In this document: positions 1 through 9,668 of the stretch, piece by piece
Numbering within the stretch: the first letter of the stretch is position 1
Layout of the letters: each line of letters begins with the position of its first letter
Assembly: GCF_013141765.1 (NCBI RefSeq)
Contig: NZ_WHOD01000020.1
Coordinates: 1 to 64,000 of the forward strand
DNA: 64,000 bases
Source of the DNA: Paenibacillus foliorum
GTDB lineage: Bacteria; Bacillota; Bacilli; Paenibacillales; NBRC-103111
Direction of reading: 5' to 3'
The notes under the pieces: model-generated
Seen by the model: the letters and a program-made list of their open reading frames with translations, nothing else
What the model was told of the DNA's origin: nothing
Database searches by the model: none
Made by a program: the position numbers and the translations under genes

Positions 1-1
1 A

Positions 2-70
2 CAAAGCCCAGAGCAAGGCAAAGACAATGGACAGAGCCAAGACAACGGAAAAGGAAAAGGGATGGAATAA
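2..70 (+). CDS. C-terminal end of an unidentified protein (partial, enters from left edge)
   Basis: An open frame without a start runs from the window edge to a TAA at 68-70. The 22 visible residues are Q, G, N, D and K rich (ending GKGKGME), a low-complexity hydrophilic tail. A terminator hairpin follows within 20 bases, which supports this being the true 3' end of a gene. The family cannot be told from this tail. Confidence 0.5.
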   Translation, partial: QSPEQGKDNGQSQDNGKGKGME

Positions 71-87
71 ATGTAATGTTTGTTCCA

Positions 88-125
88 GAAACGCTTCGTC
101 TCCTCAGGAGATGGAGCGTTTTTGG
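88..125 (+). terminator. Rho-independent terminator of the left-edge gene
   Basis: The arms AAACGCT and AGCGTTT enclose an inner TCTCC/GGAGA stem with a TCA loop and lead into a T run. It lies directly after the stop at 70. Confidence 0.7.
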
Positions 126-303
126 CTAAGAAGCATCCAATCCACAGCATCACGCGGTGGTGATTTAAGGATTTACTTAGCCGCGGCGCAATGGTAACGA
201 TAACAGGCTGAACCTAGAACCTAGCTATTCCATTGTGTTTTCAGGGGAGGATTTGACATATTCCAATAATAGCGGCAAGCAAGAGGAGGCAGCTTACAAC
301 GGA

Positions 304-345
304 AGCACCGATAAGAAAGGCAATTTACCTACTCTTATCGGTGCT
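304..345. terminator. 13-bp perfect inverted repeat, probable terminator of the sulfatase gene
   Basis: AGCACCGATAAGA at 304-316 is exactly inverted as TCTTATCGGTGCT at 333-345. It lies 24 bases past the minus-strand sulfatase stop. The T tract is weak on both strands, so termination is inferred from position and stem strength. The rest of 126-368 holds nothing I can recognise. Confidence 0.5.
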
Positions 346-368
346 TTCGTCGTAAGAGACTGTGATAT

Positions 369-2156
369 TCAGCGCTGGGATGTCGTTGTATTCGGACTAA
401 CCAATCTTTTTAGCCGCCGCTGTTCCTTGAGTAATGAAGCCATCTGCTCTTGAATAATTCCCGATTGCTCCGAGGCATAAGCGGGATGTGCGAGGTTGCG
501 GGTTTCGAGTGGATCATCGGTCAAATTATACAGCTCATATTCATCGGGGACAGGCTGGGTTTTAACGGATGTGACGCAATTCGCAGCATATAGTGAGGAT
601 TGTATTCCTGCCGGAGGCACCCCCATTGTTTGGACGGTGACATCTTTTTTTCCCGGATGGGTCCAGAATTGATCGTTATCAAAATAACGGGAGTACTTCC
701 ACAGTTCTTTCGTGGTATTCCCTTGTATGCTGGAGATAACGGTTTCAATGTGATTTGGCTGTACAACGGAGGGGTAGGGCTCTCCCAAAGGATTGATCTG
801 GTGCTGGCCTCGCGTAACATCATCGTCAATCATAAAATAAATCGGTTCTTCAACGGGATCGTATTTGTTCGGCCCTAAGAGGTAAGGGGAAAGGTCGCGT
901 CCAACCAAGGGATAAACTTCACTGAATTTACTTTGTAAGCGGCTTTGAATGTCTGCTACATCGGCATTGGCGAGTCCTAGCATGGTGGGTAGCAAATCGA
1001 CGTGGCTTGTAAGTGTGTTAAAATGATTTCGTTCCGGGAAAAGCTTCTTATTATGAATGAGAAAAGGAACATGCAGCATTTCCTCGTAAGCGCAGTACCA
1101 TTTTTGGTGAAGATGGCCATGAGCGCCGAGCAGATCCCCATGATCCGATGTGAAAATAACAATTGTATTATCATAGAAGGAAGAGCGGGTAAGGGCTTCG
1201 AAAACCTTAAGCATTTGCTGGTCGGCATTTTTTTGCAGCTGATAGTAAAGCTTGCGGTAATGCTGCTGGTCGATGATGGGCTGCAATGCTCTGGGATATA
1301 TGTGCTGATAGCTTGCTTGACAACGGGGCTTGGTATCTAAGGGTTCATTTATTGTAGGTGGGGGAGCGACCTGAAGCATAGGCTCCACATCAAAATTAAA
1401 CATAGGAAGATGCGCGGTGAGCGCCCCATATAAAACAATATCATGCGGGTTCACGTCTACAACGAGCCACGGCTTCGCATCGTTGTTGATGGCTTTCTCC
1501 TGATCGAGGGCTTCGATGAGTCCAACCGCTTCTGAGGCGTAGACGACATCTCTGCCGCTTACCCCGAAAGCAGCGGAAGAAGCGGAGTTTCGCGGATTTT
1601 TTCCATGGGGCTCTGGACCAATCCAGCTGGAAAACCCGAAGCTGTCCAGCGGATCGGCGTTCAGGTACAGATCTTCTTGTTTTCTGTCAGGTACACCGGT
1701 TTGGGGATGATAGCTAAGGACGCTTTGATGCGTACCGGGAATAATAATGTCCTCATACGATATATGCCATTTCCCTATATAGTACGTTTGGTACCCGGCT
1801 TCGCGAAAATAATTCCCCATTGTAGGCACCGTACTTCTGCCTAGCCAGAACATATCGGAGTCGAAGGCTCCCTTGGCGATTCCATTCGTCTGGCTGACGC
1901 CATGGAGCGATGGGTAATGGCCCGTGAACATCGTGGCTCGACTTGGACAGCAGGCGGCACTGCCAATATAATGCCTGTGGAATTCGATGCTCGAGGATCT
2001 CAAAAGCTCCTGCGTCACGAGATTTTGTCGGCGCCATTCTTTGATTTCCTTGTTTTCATACATAGGAGGGTATCGCTCTTCATCTACCAAAATTACAAGA
2101 AAATTAGGTTTTTCACGTTGGTGCGAAAGAGGTCCGTTAGTAATCATGGTATACAC
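369..2156 (-). CDS. Type I sulfatase, cytoplasmic
   Basis: This protein of about 595 aa belongs to the alkaline-phosphatase/sulfatase superfamily and should hydrolyse a sulfate ester. The formylglycine motif C-C-P-S-R lies at residues 69-73 and is followed by the usual MFTGHYPS stretch. An early metal-ligand segment (ILVDEERYP) and a late FTSDHGDLLGAHG block complete the active site. There is no signal peptide, so it probably acts inside the cell on imported sulfated sugar. It starts at GTG 2156 or, better placed after GGGATG, at ATG 2147. It stands alone, with a sugar importer 1.4 kb upstream on the same strand. The substrate is unknown. Confidence 0.88.
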   Translation of the reverse strand: MYTMITNGPLSHQREKPNFLVILVDEERYPPMYENKEIKEWRRQNLVTQELLRSSSIEFHRHYIGSAACCPSRATMFTGHYPSLHGVSQTNGIAKGAFDSDMFWLGRSTVPTMGNYFREAGYQTYYIGKWHISYEDIIIPGTHQSVLSYHPQTGVPDRKQEDLYLNADPLDSFGFSSWIGPEPHGKNPRNSASSAAFGVSGRDVVYASEAVGLIEALDQEKAINNDAKPWLVVDVNPHDIVLYGALTAHLPMFNFDVEPMLQVAPPPTINEPLDTKPRCQASYQHIYPRALQPIIDQQHYRKLYYQLQKNADQQMLKVFEALTRSSFYDNTIVIFTSDHGDLLGAHGHLHQKWYCAYEEMLHVPFLIHNKKLFPERNHFNTLTSHVDLLPTMLGLANADVADIQSRLQSKFSEVYPLVGRDLSPYLLGPNKYDPVEEPIYFMIDDDVTRGQHQINPLGEPYPSVVQPNHIETVISSIQGNTTKELWKYSRYFDNDQFWTHPGKKDVTVQTMGVPPAGIQSSLYAANCVTSVKTQPVPDEYELYNLTDDPLETRNLAHPAYASEQSGIIQEQMASLLKEQRRLKRLVSPNTTTSQR

Positions 2157-2228
2157 ATCCCAGCTTAGTGAATATTTACCCCTAGATTATGTAGCAGCTC
2201 ATTAAAAGAGAAGTCTTTCAGGAAATGA

Positions 2229-2360
2229 TACAAAAATCGCGAATTATTTCAACCAATATTTTACACCCATTATCCCACGGTTCGACGCAAGCTGATTGCT
2301 TTAGTTCGAGTCGAGGCAGCGGCTGAGGATTTAGCACAGGAAGTATTCCTGCGGTTGTAA
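2229..2360 (+). pseudogene. ECF sigma factor remnant (region 2 only)
   Basis: A 43-codon frame without a start codon encodes a segment ending EDLAQEVFLRL, the classic core-binding region 2 of an ECF (sigma-70 family) factor. YPTVRRKLIALVRVEAAAED precedes it in the right order. A TGA lies immediately before the fragment, and TAA ends it where region 2 should continue toward region 4. The rest of the sigma factor and any anti-sigma gene are absent. I read it as a decayed gene, not a functional protein. Confidence 0.6.
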
Positions 2361-2388
2361 AAAACCCGCTCATTGAGCGGGTTTTTGC
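2358..2388. terminator. Bidirectional terminator overlapping the stop of the MBL-fold gene
   Basis: The stem AAAACCCGCTCA/TGAGCGGGTTTT has a two-base loop and an A run before and T run after it, so it can work on both strands. The TGA of the minus-strand MBL gene (2370-2372) lies inside the stem. Confidence 0.85.
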
Positions 2389-3380
2389 CGTTTTTCCGTA
2401 TCCACCTCAATAGTTTTTCCGTCCGAATGAAGTAAAATGTTACCATGCAGTCCTGTTGAATAAACCTTTACTCCTTTTTTCTCAAGCCGTTCCTTCAAGT
2501 TCGGGCTTTGAAAATTGTTTTGGCTCATGATGACGATCTGCGGTGACACGGCTTGCAGAAACGCTTCCGACGAGGATGTCGTTTCGCTGCCGTGATGGGG
2601 AATGTCCATCATATCGGATTTCAGCTTTTCCTTCCATTTAGAGGAAGTCAGCTCGGTTTCACGATGCTTGTAAATGTCGGCCGTAAACAGAAACGTACGG
2701 TCGCCGTAGGTCATTCGGAGCACCATCGAATAATCGTTGATTTCTTGGGCTGAGAATGTTTTCACGGAATCGGGCAGTTCCCCCTTAGGCGGACTGAGCA
2801 CTTCAAACCGGACATCATTACCTAGTTGAAACACGTCGCCTTCCTCTAGCGTTTTCTTTGGTACCTGCTTCGCATCAAGCGGAGCAATGGCATTGTTATA
2901 AGCGGATGATTTTGTGTACGGCAAGTTAACCATGTAAAATGTATTTATTTGCTTTTCCTTAGCAACGGTGGCAAAGCCGCCGATATGGTCGATATGCGGA
3001 TGCGTGTTTAATGCAATGTCCAAAGTATCGATCCCGAGCTTATTCAAATAGTCTACCACCTGCTGCCCGACCTCCGGCAAGCCTGCATCAACCAGCATCG
3101 TTTTACCGTCAGGCGTTGTAATGAGGAAGCTGTCTCCGGTCAAGTCCTTCCCTGCCAAGTGAAAGTAGCGAATGGTCAGCTGGCCCTTGTACGCCTGCTT
3201 GTCAAACAGCTGCTCCGTCTGTACGACTGCCGCTTTCGGTGGTACCGGGTCAGGCCCTCCTACGGCAGGCTTCGTTTGCAACGGCTTTTCCGAACATGCT
3301 GCGAGCATGAGCAGCAGAGAAAGGGCAGCGGTGATGCGCCATCCTTTTGCAGCGACGGCGGCCCAATGTTTGATGTACAT
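2370..3380 (-). CDS. Metallo-beta-lactamase-fold hydrolase, ComEC C-domain-like, lipoprotein
   Basis: The start MYIKHW at 3380 follows GGGGGATG better than an upstream ATG at 3407. The N-terminus is a lipoprotein signal ending LMLAACS, so the mature protein is anchored outside the membrane. The body has the zinc motif THPHIDHIGG (HxHxDH) and later FTADI and DIPHHGSETTSS. This layout is typical of the ComEC/Rec2 C-terminal hydrolase class, often found as secreted free-standing proteins. By analogy it may act on nucleic acid or nucleotides, but the substrate is inferred. It appears monocistronic. Confidence 0.8.
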   Translation of the reverse strand: MYIKHWAAVAAKGWRITAALSLLLMLAACSEKPLQTKPAVGGPDPVPPKAAVVQTEQLFDKQAYKGQLTIRYFHLAGKDLTGDSFLITTPDGKTMLVDAGLPEVGQQVVDYLNKLGIDTLDIALNTHPHIDHIGGFATVAKEKQINTFYMVNLPYTKSSAYNNAIAPLDAKQVPKKTLEEGDVFQLGNDVRFEVLSPPKGELPDSVKTFSAQEINDYSMVLRMTYGDRTFLFTADIYKHRETELTSSKWKEKLKSDMMDIPHHGSETTSSSEAFLQAVSPQIVIMSQNNFQSPNLKERLEKKGVKVYSTGLHGNILLHSDGKTIEVDTEKRQKPAQ

Positions 3381-3586
3381 CCTGTCGTCATCCCCCTTTC
3401 TGTGCATAAATAATAAGAAAGCTTCTTATCGAAGCCCTTTCGACGAAGATACATTCGTGCCTTATTGGATGCTTTTCTTGCAATATCAGAATTATTCAGC
3501 TTAGCTGAAAACTAATAAATTTTGATATTAAGACAGGAGGGCAGAACTTGCCTGCATCCTCCTGTAAATTCGTTGCATAACCCAGC

Positions 3587-5215
3587 TTATTTGCTGTTTT
3601 TATAACGTTCGTAGGCTTTCTTATAACCTTTCATGTACTCATCTACGCCCAATTTCTTTACATCTGCCGTGTATTTGTCCCAATCGGACATAGGTTGGGC
3701 GCCTGTAATGAATTTAGCTTCCATCTCGCCGATATAAGTATGGATATCTGTGCCGACTGTAGATCTGAACTCGGTTTCTTCTTCCGTAAAGTTGAAGTTG
3801 TTCCAAAGCTCCTTCAGTTTGAACGGCTCCGCTTTTTTGCCGACTGCCATAGACTCAGGTAGCGATTCCGATCCTTTGAAATATTTCTCCTGCACATAGC
3901 CGGGATAGCTGCCGCCCAACCAAGTAATATGTTTAGCTAATGCCTGATCCATGGTCAAGCCGTTCGGGTTCTTCATAATATCATCCACGAATTCGAGCTT
4001 ACCGTCTGCTGCCTTGCGGTACGTTTGACCTTCGAGACCCATGAAATAGAATGTAGCTCCTTCGTCACCGTAGAAATGGTCAATCCAGCGGATAGTCGCT
4101 TCAATATTTTTATTTTTATTAGTAATGACAAACGCTCCGGGCCATACAACAGGCACTTTTACTTGCGTAAAGAGCTGTTCACCGGTAGGCCCTTTCAGAG
4201 CACCCAGACCAATGTAGCCCGGCTGATTCATTTGGGTCATTGGATTCGGGTTAATGGTGGAGCCAAAAACACCCTTCTGCCCTTTGGCATACAAAGCACT
4301 CGTTTTAACCGTGAAAATTTCTTTATCAATCAGGCCTTCTGTATAAAGCTTGCGCACGTATTCGATAACTTCTTTATATTTGGCATCAGTTCGGAAGAAA
4401 CGAAGCTCGTTCGTTTTCGGATCAACATCGACGAATTTATGTCCCAAGCCACGGTTGCCGAAGCCCCATGCGCCCCTGATTTGTTCGATCAATGGATTGA
4501 TGCCCTCGCCGGCATAAGGAATTTCATCCGCCTGACCGTTTCCATTCAAGTCGTTTGCCTTGACCGCCTTCAAATATTGGTAGAACTCCTCGGTCGTTAC
4601 CGGCTCCTTCATATTAAGCTTATTCAGCCATTCTTGCTTGACCCACAACGGAGATCCGATCAGCATTGGCAAGAAGTCAGGGCTATAGAAGGACGGAAAC
4701 GAGTAGATGTTGCCATCCGGCATCATCAGTCCTTTTTTCAAGTCAGGATATTTGTCCATCAGCTTCTTAAAGTTAGGGGCGTACTTATCGATGTAATCGT
4801 TCAGCTTGACGAAGGTTCCTTGCGCACCGTATTTCATCAAATCGGAAGCAGGCACACGGGCGGAATAGAACGCGTCGGGATAATCGCCCCCCGCTAAAGC
4901 AAGATTACGCTTTTCTGTCAAATTGTCGAATGGTACCAGTTGAAATTTAACATTGACATTCGATTGCTTCGCATATTCCTTCCATACTGTCGTTTCCTCA
5001 AAATTGTTGCCGTTGGTTGCCGCTTTCCCTGTGAAGAAAGTAAGCGTAACGGGCTCTTTGACGATAGGCATGCCCGACCTATTCAAGTTGGAGACTTCTT
5101 CCTTTTTACCTTCAGAGCTTTTTGGATCATTTGCAGAATTACTGCTGCAAGCCGCCAAAAGGCTTCCGGCCATCGCGACGACTAATGTCGCGGATGCTAA
5201 ACGTTTACTTTTCAT
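3587..5215 (-). CDS. Extracellular solute-binding lipoprotein of a sugar ABC importer (LplA-like)
   Basis: This 542-aa family-1-like binding protein has the lipobox LLAACSS near residue 22 and a good ribosome site (GGGAGGATATTCATCT) before ATG 5215. The body carries the LplA/YtcQ-type layout (LTFFTGKAATN early, then DYPDAFYS, YSFPSFYSPDF). An EF-hand-like DLNGNGQADEIP at about residue 222 may bind calcium. It is the last gene of a three-gene operon (permease, permease, binding protein) and the 79-base gap before it holds a weak AAGGGTG/CACCCTT repeat. The ligand, probably an oligosaccharide, is unknown. Confidence 0.9.
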   Translation of the reverse strand: MKSKRLASATLVVAMAGSLLAACSSNSANDPKSSEGKKEEVSNLNRSGMPIVKEPVTLTFFTGKAATNGNNFEETTVWKEYAKQSNVNVKFQLVPFDNLTEKRNLALAGGDYPDAFYSARVPASDLMKYGAQGTFVKLNDYIDKYAPNFKKLMDKYPDLKKGLMMPDGNIYSFPSFYSPDFLPMLIGSPLWVKQEWLNKLNMKEPVTTEEFYQYLKAVKANDLNGNGQADEIPYAGEGINPLIEQIRGAWGFGNRGLGHKFVDVDPKTNELRFFRTDAKYKEVIEYVRKLYTEGLIDKEIFTVKTSALYAKGQKGVFGSTINPNPMTQMNQPGYIGLGALKGPTGEQLFTQVKVPVVWPGAFVITNKNKNIEATIRWIDHFYGDEGATFYFMGLEGQTYRKAADGKLEFVDDIMKNPNGLTMDQALAKHITWLGGSYPGYVQEKYFKGSESLPESMAVGKKAEPFKLKELWNNFNFTEEETEFRSTVGTDIHTYIGEMEAKFITGAQPMSDWDKYTADVKKLGVDEYMKGYKKAYERYKNSK

Positions 5216-5294
5216 AGATGAATATCCTCCCTTAGTGTAGTTCCATTGTATCTATTGGCTAGAAGGGTGTCACCCCTTGGTTAGCTAAGTCCAG

Positions 5295-6179
5295 TCACCC
5301 TTTGACTGCTCCAATCATGACGCCTTTGGTGAAATATTTTTGCAAAAAAGGATACAGCATCAAAATCGGCAAATTGGCTACTATAACGACGGCGTACTTA
5401 ATCGCCTCGCCCTCCATGACGATTTTGGCCTGGGTGTCGTCCCCGACGCCAAGCATTTCCTGCATCTGTCCTTGAATTAGTATTTCGCGTAAAAACAGCT
5501 GCAGCGGATATTTATCACGGTCCGTTAAATAAATGAGGGCGCTGAAATAAGCGTTCCAATGACCGACGCTGTAGAACAAAATCATGACGGCAATAATAGG
5601 CATCGATAGAGGAAGGACGATCCGCATAAGCGTACTCATATTGGAGCAACCGTCAATCGATGCGGCTTCCTGCATTTCATACGGAATGCCGTTTTGGAAA
5701 AAAGTACGCATGATCAATATGTTGTAAACCGACACAGCTCCCGGAATAATGAGCGCCCACATTGAGTTTAACATCCCTAAATTTTTCACCAGCAAGTAGG
5801 TCGGGATCATCCCGCCACTGAAAAACATCGTAAATACCATCATCGCTGCTATCACATTGCGTCCGTAGAAGTCTTTGCGTGAAAGCGGATATGCCGCTGC
5901 AACGGACATAACCAAATTGATGGCTGTACCTACTACCGTATACATAATCGTGTTCAGATACCCGCTCAAAATCTCATTGTTCTGAAATATTCTCAGGTAG
6001 CCGACCCAAGTGATGTCTTTCGGCCAAAGCCATACTTCTCCGCGCATGACTGCTTCCGGGCTGCTAAAGGAGGCGACCAGGATAAAGAGCAGCGGGTACA
6101 ATACGATGACGCACACAAGAGCTAACACCGTGTGAACGAGTGCGTCAAATATCTTTTCACTTGTGCTTTGCAAATTCAT
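5295..6179 (-). CDS. Carbohydrate ABC transporter permease (MalG/LplC type)
   Basis: This 294-aa inner-membrane permease has six predicted membrane spans and the EAA-type loop MQEAASIDGCSNMSTLMRIVLPLSMP, which contacts the ATPase. The C-terminus (QKYFTKGVMIGAVKG) is typical of the family. AGGAGATGAAAA precedes ATG 6179. It is the second gene of the operon, 49 bases after the partner permease. No ATP-binding gene is present, as is usual in this group, where a shared MsmX/MsmK-like ATPase serves many importers. Confidence 0.92.
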   Translation of the reverse strand: MNLQSTSEKIFDALVHTVLALVCVIVLYPLLFILVASFSSPEAVMRGEVWLWPKDITWVGYLRIFQNNEILSGYLNTIMYTVVGTAINLVMSVAAAYPLSRKDFYGRNVIAAMMVFTMFFSGGMIPTYLLVKNLGMLNSMWALIIPGAVSVYNILIMRTFFQNGIPYEMQEAASIDGCSNMSTLMRIVLPLSMPIIAVMILFYSVGHWNAYFSALIYLTDRDKYPLQLFLREILIQGQMQEMLGVGDDTQAKIVMEGEAIKYAVVIVANLPILMLYPFLQKYFTKGVMIGAVKG

Positions 6180-6228
6180 TTTTTCATCTCCTAAGGAATT
6201 TCGTTAAGGAAAGCTTGCCTCGTAAATA

Positions 6229-7197
6229 TCACCATAAACTGGTGCCGTTGACTTTGCGGGCTATGCGATTCACAAGCACCAGCAGGATGAAGTTAACGAC
6301 AGAATTGAACAGTCCGACGGCAGCGGAATAACTATACTGTCCGTCAATAATGCCTTTATGGTAGACGTGGGTTGAGATGATGTCAGAAGCGGCCATATTC
6401 AGCGAATTCTGCATCAGGAACACCTTCTCGAAGCCCACACTAAGCAAGGAGCCCATATTTAGGATGAGCAGGATGGTGATTGTCGGCATTATGCCTGGCA
6501 AATTGATATGCCAAACGCGCTGCCAGCGGCTCGCTCCATCCACTCTCGCGGCTTCGTGAAGCTGCGGATCAATTCCTGTCAAGGCTGCGAGATAAATAAT
6601 CGAGCTCCAGCCCATCTGCTGCCATACGCCCGATAGGACGTAAATGCTTTTGAACCATGCCGGCTCGGTCATAAATGAAACGGGTTCTCCTCCAAGCCAA
6701 ACGATAACGTTATTCAACAGCCCCGTTTGCGGAGACAGGAAAATGAAGATGATCCCCACCATTACGACGGTTGATAGGAAATGCGGCGCGTACGTGATCG
6801 TTTGTATAAACCGGCTGAACTTTTTGGAGCGCACCTCATTAATAAGAAGAGCGAGAATGATCGGCACGGGAAATCCGACAAGCAGCTGATACAGCCCAAT
6901 ACCAAGAGTATTTTTGAGCAGCCGCCAAAAGTAGAAGCTTTTGAAAAAACGCTCAAAGTGATTGAACCCTACCCAAGGGCTGTCCCAGATGCCTTTTGTA
7001 GCGATGAAATTTTTGAAAGCGATTTGCACGCCGTACATGGGAACGTACTCGAAAATAATAAAGAACGCTATTACCGGCAAAATGAGTACATATAAGTCCC
7101 AATTTTTCCTGATTTGTTTCAACACTGCAGGACGCTTCGGTATAACTTCAGCCTTCACTCCTGCAATTGCCGACATTGAAGATTGCTGCTTCGACAA
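6229..7197 (-). CDS. Carbohydrate ABC transporter permease (MalF/LplB type)
   Basis: This is the first gene of the importer operon. The frame is open back to ATG 7284, but the best start is TTG 7197, directly after AGGTGGGGAA. That gives 322 aa, the usual LplB size, and removes a charged leader unlike the family. It has six membrane spans, a typical YVLILPVIAFFIIFEYVPMYG entry segment and the EAA loop LHEAARVDGASRWQRVWHINLP. The C-terminal NRIARKVNGTSLW is also typical. A divergent AraC regulator starts 200 bases away and probably controls it. Confidence 0.88.
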   Translation of the reverse strand: MSKQQSSMSAIAGVKAEVIPKRPAVLKQIRKNWDLYVLILPVIAFFIIFEYVPMYGVQIAFKNFIATKGIWDSPWVGFNHFERFFKSFYFWRLLKNTLGIGLYQLLVGFPVPIILALLINEVRSKKFSRFIQTITYAPHFLSTVVMVGIIFIFLSPQTGLLNNVIVWLGGEPVSFMTEPAWFKSIYVLSGVWQQMGWSSIIYLAALTGIDPQLHEAARVDGASRWQRVWHINLPGIMPTITILLILNMGSLLSVGFEKVFLMQNSLNMAASDIISTHVYHKGIIDGQYSYSAAVGLFNSVVNFILLVLVNRIARKVNGTSLW

Positions 7198-7322
7198 TTC
7201 CCCACCTGCTTTCGTTCTGTTCTTTTCGGATCGTAGCAGAGGACGGCGGCAAATGAAATTTACACTTTTTATGTTCCCTTCCAACTCATTGTCATGCTAA
7301 AAAAAAGATAACTTTCTAAAAA

Positions 7323-7390
7323 AAGGTTTAGTGTCCCCCGGAAGTACTTTAAGGTACAATGAGAAAACCTAAATAATGAAGCTAAACCTT
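7323..7390. promoter_or_regulatory. Divergent control region with inverted AAGGTTTAG/CTAAACCTT
   Basis: A 9-bp sequence at 7323-7331 is exactly inverted at 7382-7390, and an AAACCTAAA variant lies between them. A TACAAT (7355-7360) could be the -10 of the + strand regulator but has no good -35, which fits activator dependence. It is a candidate operator for the neighbouring AraC protein. Confidence 0.35.
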
Positions 7391-7400
7391 CCAAAGGAGC

Positions 7401-9668
7401 ATGTTGCGCTTGAAATGGGCTGCCTTAAACCGACATACATTAGTCTTTAAAATATTTTTCAGCTTTCTTGCCATTATTTTGCTGTTTTCCGTATTTAATC
7501 TACTGTCCGTTCATTTGTTCAACAAATTCGTGCAGCACGAAATCATCCAATACAACCGCTTAATGCTAAAGAACACAGCCGAACGGTATCAGACCCATTT
7601 TGAACGGATTCGAACCCTGATGTTTGATATCTATACAAATGAAAAGGTGGTTTACTTCAATCGTCAGATGCTGAAGAAGGACGAAAACCAGATCGAGTTT
7701 TATAAAGCATCCGATGTTCTAAAGGATCTTCGTTCACAGGCGTACAATCCGATGTTTTACCTCAATAATCTGCTAATCTATTTCGATTCCCGCTCGCTTA
7801 TTATTGAAAAAGAAGGAACGGTTGAAGCAGAGATGCTATTTACCCATTTTTACGCGAGTGATAGCTACCCGCTGGCCTTCTGGAAGGAGCAGTTTCACCG
7901 ATCTGACAATTATGTGCTGCATTCGGAAAACCGATTTAAAGTATCTACTCTGAATAATTCAAAGGATGTTCAGCTTATCCCGTACTCCTTCCGGATGACC
8001 GGGGCCAATTATCAGGTGATTGCGTTATTGGACGCCAATTTGTTGAAGGAAGCGTTCTACGGCACATCGGACAACAGGCAATTTATGATCCTGCACGAAG
8101 ACGGGACGCTGCTGTACCGTTCAGGAGATTTGTCAGCAAGTGACATCGTCGCTTTCGATAAAGACATAGGCTACAGCTTGTCCGGCGATTATTACTTTTT
8201 CTTTGAAAAGGATGCTGATGCCGCGCTCACGTATGTGACGGCTGTACCGTATTCGAATATAGCTTCCAAGGTACGGAACGCCAATTGGACGCTGCTCCTG
8301 ATCTTTGCGGTATCTATTGTGATTGGCATACTGGCCTCGTTATACTTGAGCAGAAAAATCAATCGGCCGATCAAACAAATGGTTACCTCTATTTTGCGTC
8401 GGGATCCGGCCAAACTTGAAAGCGCTATCCATGAATTCGACCTGATTCACCAAAACATCCGCGACTTGATGCAGGAGAAGGAGGTCATTCATCAGGATTT
8501 GCTCGACAAGCGGTCGCTTCTGACCAGCTTTGCCTATATCAATAAGTTGAAGGCAATCACATCTAGCATTAACGAGTGGAAGGATATTGCGGAATTGGAC
8601 GATCCGTTCTTCATTGTGCTGTTTCAGCTCCATTTCAAAACGAAGCAGGTGGCGGACAGGGGGATGGAAACGGACCGGATGGCGTATTACATTCAGGAAT
8701 ACATCAATCTGGTCATGTCTGAATGCATGCCTTCCTCGCAAACGTTTCAAATCGAGAACAACCAAATACTGTCACTGATTCGAGACAACGATGCGCAGGA
8801 GGAATTAGACAGCGCGTTGATGAAGCTGAAAACGATATTGGACCGAGATAAAGCTCTCTTCCTGGTGACTATTGCCATTAGTCCTGTGTATGAACATTCG
8901 GCTAGCTTTAACACTGCATACCGTGAGGTCCTGAAAATGGCTCAACGGGCCAGACCGGCGGATGAAAACCAAATCATTTGGGAGCTCCGGAATGTGCCAG
9001 CCCAGGTCGTGCTTACCGTACAGCAAGAGCAGGAATTGTATGCGAATCTGCAAGCAGGCAACCATCTCTTCTGCATTTCATTCATGGAGCGTATGCTGGA
9101 TCAATTTGATAAAAAAGAGGCAGGTATTCAACAATTGCGACAGCTGGCAGTAGGGATTATTGCGAGGGTTGTCAAAATTTTGGAGCCTTACGGAGCTGAC
9201 GCGGACGGTTCCATGCAACAGCTGCACTCGGAGCTTATGCAGGAATGCTGCACGCTCAGCCAGTTCAAACAATTTTATAACCAGCTGTTTCATACCAGTG
9301 CAGCAATCATCCAGTCCAGAAAGGACGGACAGGACTCCGTAATCTCATTTGTCATGGACTACGTGGAGAACCGGTTCGCAGATGATTTATCGCTCGATTT
9401 GCTTGCTGATAAATTGAATATGTCCGTGGCCTACTTGTCCGTTTACATTAAAGAAAAGACAGGAGTCAACTTCAGCGAGCATATTAACGCCGTCCGAATC
9501 CGCAAGGCGAAGGAGCTGTTAGCCTTGAACGAGCTGAGTGTGCAGGATATCAGCTCCCTGATCGGCTACCGCAACGTGACCTCCTTTATCCGGATGTTCA
9601 AGAAAATGACTGGCATGCCGCCGGGAGAGTTTCGACGAAATCAATTATTCGAGCAAGAAAAAGCCTGA
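7401..9668 (+). CDS. Membrane-anchored AraC-family transcriptional regulator (YtdP/YesS-like)
   Basis: This regulator of about 755 aa has an N-terminal membrane span (residues ~15-40), an extracellular sensor, a second span (~297-317) and a C-terminal double helix-turn-helix with LADKLNMSVAYLSVYIKEKTG and IGYRNVTSFIRMFKKMTGMPPGEFRR. Such proteins sense sugars outside and activate adjacent transport operons. It is divergent from the importer at 3587-7197, its likely target. The start is unsure: AAAGGAG lies one base from ATG 7401, so TTG 7404 or TTG 7410 may be used. Its 3' end overlaps the next gene, a paralogue on the other strand. Confidence 0.9.
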   Translation: MLRLKWAALNRHTLVFKIFFSFLAIILLFSVFNLLSVHLFNKFVQHEIIQYNRLMLKNTAERYQTHFERIRTLMFDIYTNEKVVYFNRQMLKKDENQIEFYKASDVLKDLRSQAYNPMFYLNNLLIYFDSRSLIIEKEGTVEAEMLFTHFYASDSYPLAFWKEQFHRSDNYVLHSENRFKVSTLNNSKDVQLIPYSFRMTGANYQVIALLDANLLKEAFYGTSDNRQFMILHEDGTLLYRSGDLSASDIVAFDKDIGYSLSGDYYFFFEKDADAALTYVTAVPYSNIASKVRNANWTLLLIFAVSIVIGILASLYLSRKINRPIKQMVTSILRRDPAKLESAIHEFDLIHQNIRDLMQEKEVIHQDLLDKRSLLTSFAYINKLKAITSSINEWKDIAELDDPFFIVLFQLHFKTKQVADRGMETDRMAYYIQEYINLVMSECMPSSQTFQIENNQILSLIRDNDAQEELDSALMKLKTILDRDKALFLVTIAISPVYEHSASFNTAYREVLKMAQRARPADENQIIWELRNVPAQVVLTVQQEQELYANLQAGNHLFCISFMERMLDQFDKKEAGIQQLRQLAVGIIARVVKILEPYGADADGSMQQLHSELMQECCTLSQFKQFYNQLFHTSAAIIQSRKDGQDSVISFVMDYVENRFADDLSLDLLADKLNMSVAYLSVYIKEKTGVNFSEHINAVRIRKAKELLALNELSVQDISSLIGYRNVTSFIRMFKKMTGMPPGEFRRNQLFEQEKA

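Noticed and set aside
4025..4897. Long 290-codon open frame on the + strand
   Set aside because: It lies wholly inside the binding-protein gene on the other strand, has no ribosome site or recognised domain, and reflects codon bias of the real gene.
6179..7284. Start of the MalF-type permease at ATG 7284
   Set aside because: The extra 29 residues are charged and unlike the family, and the best ribosome site lies before TTG 7197.
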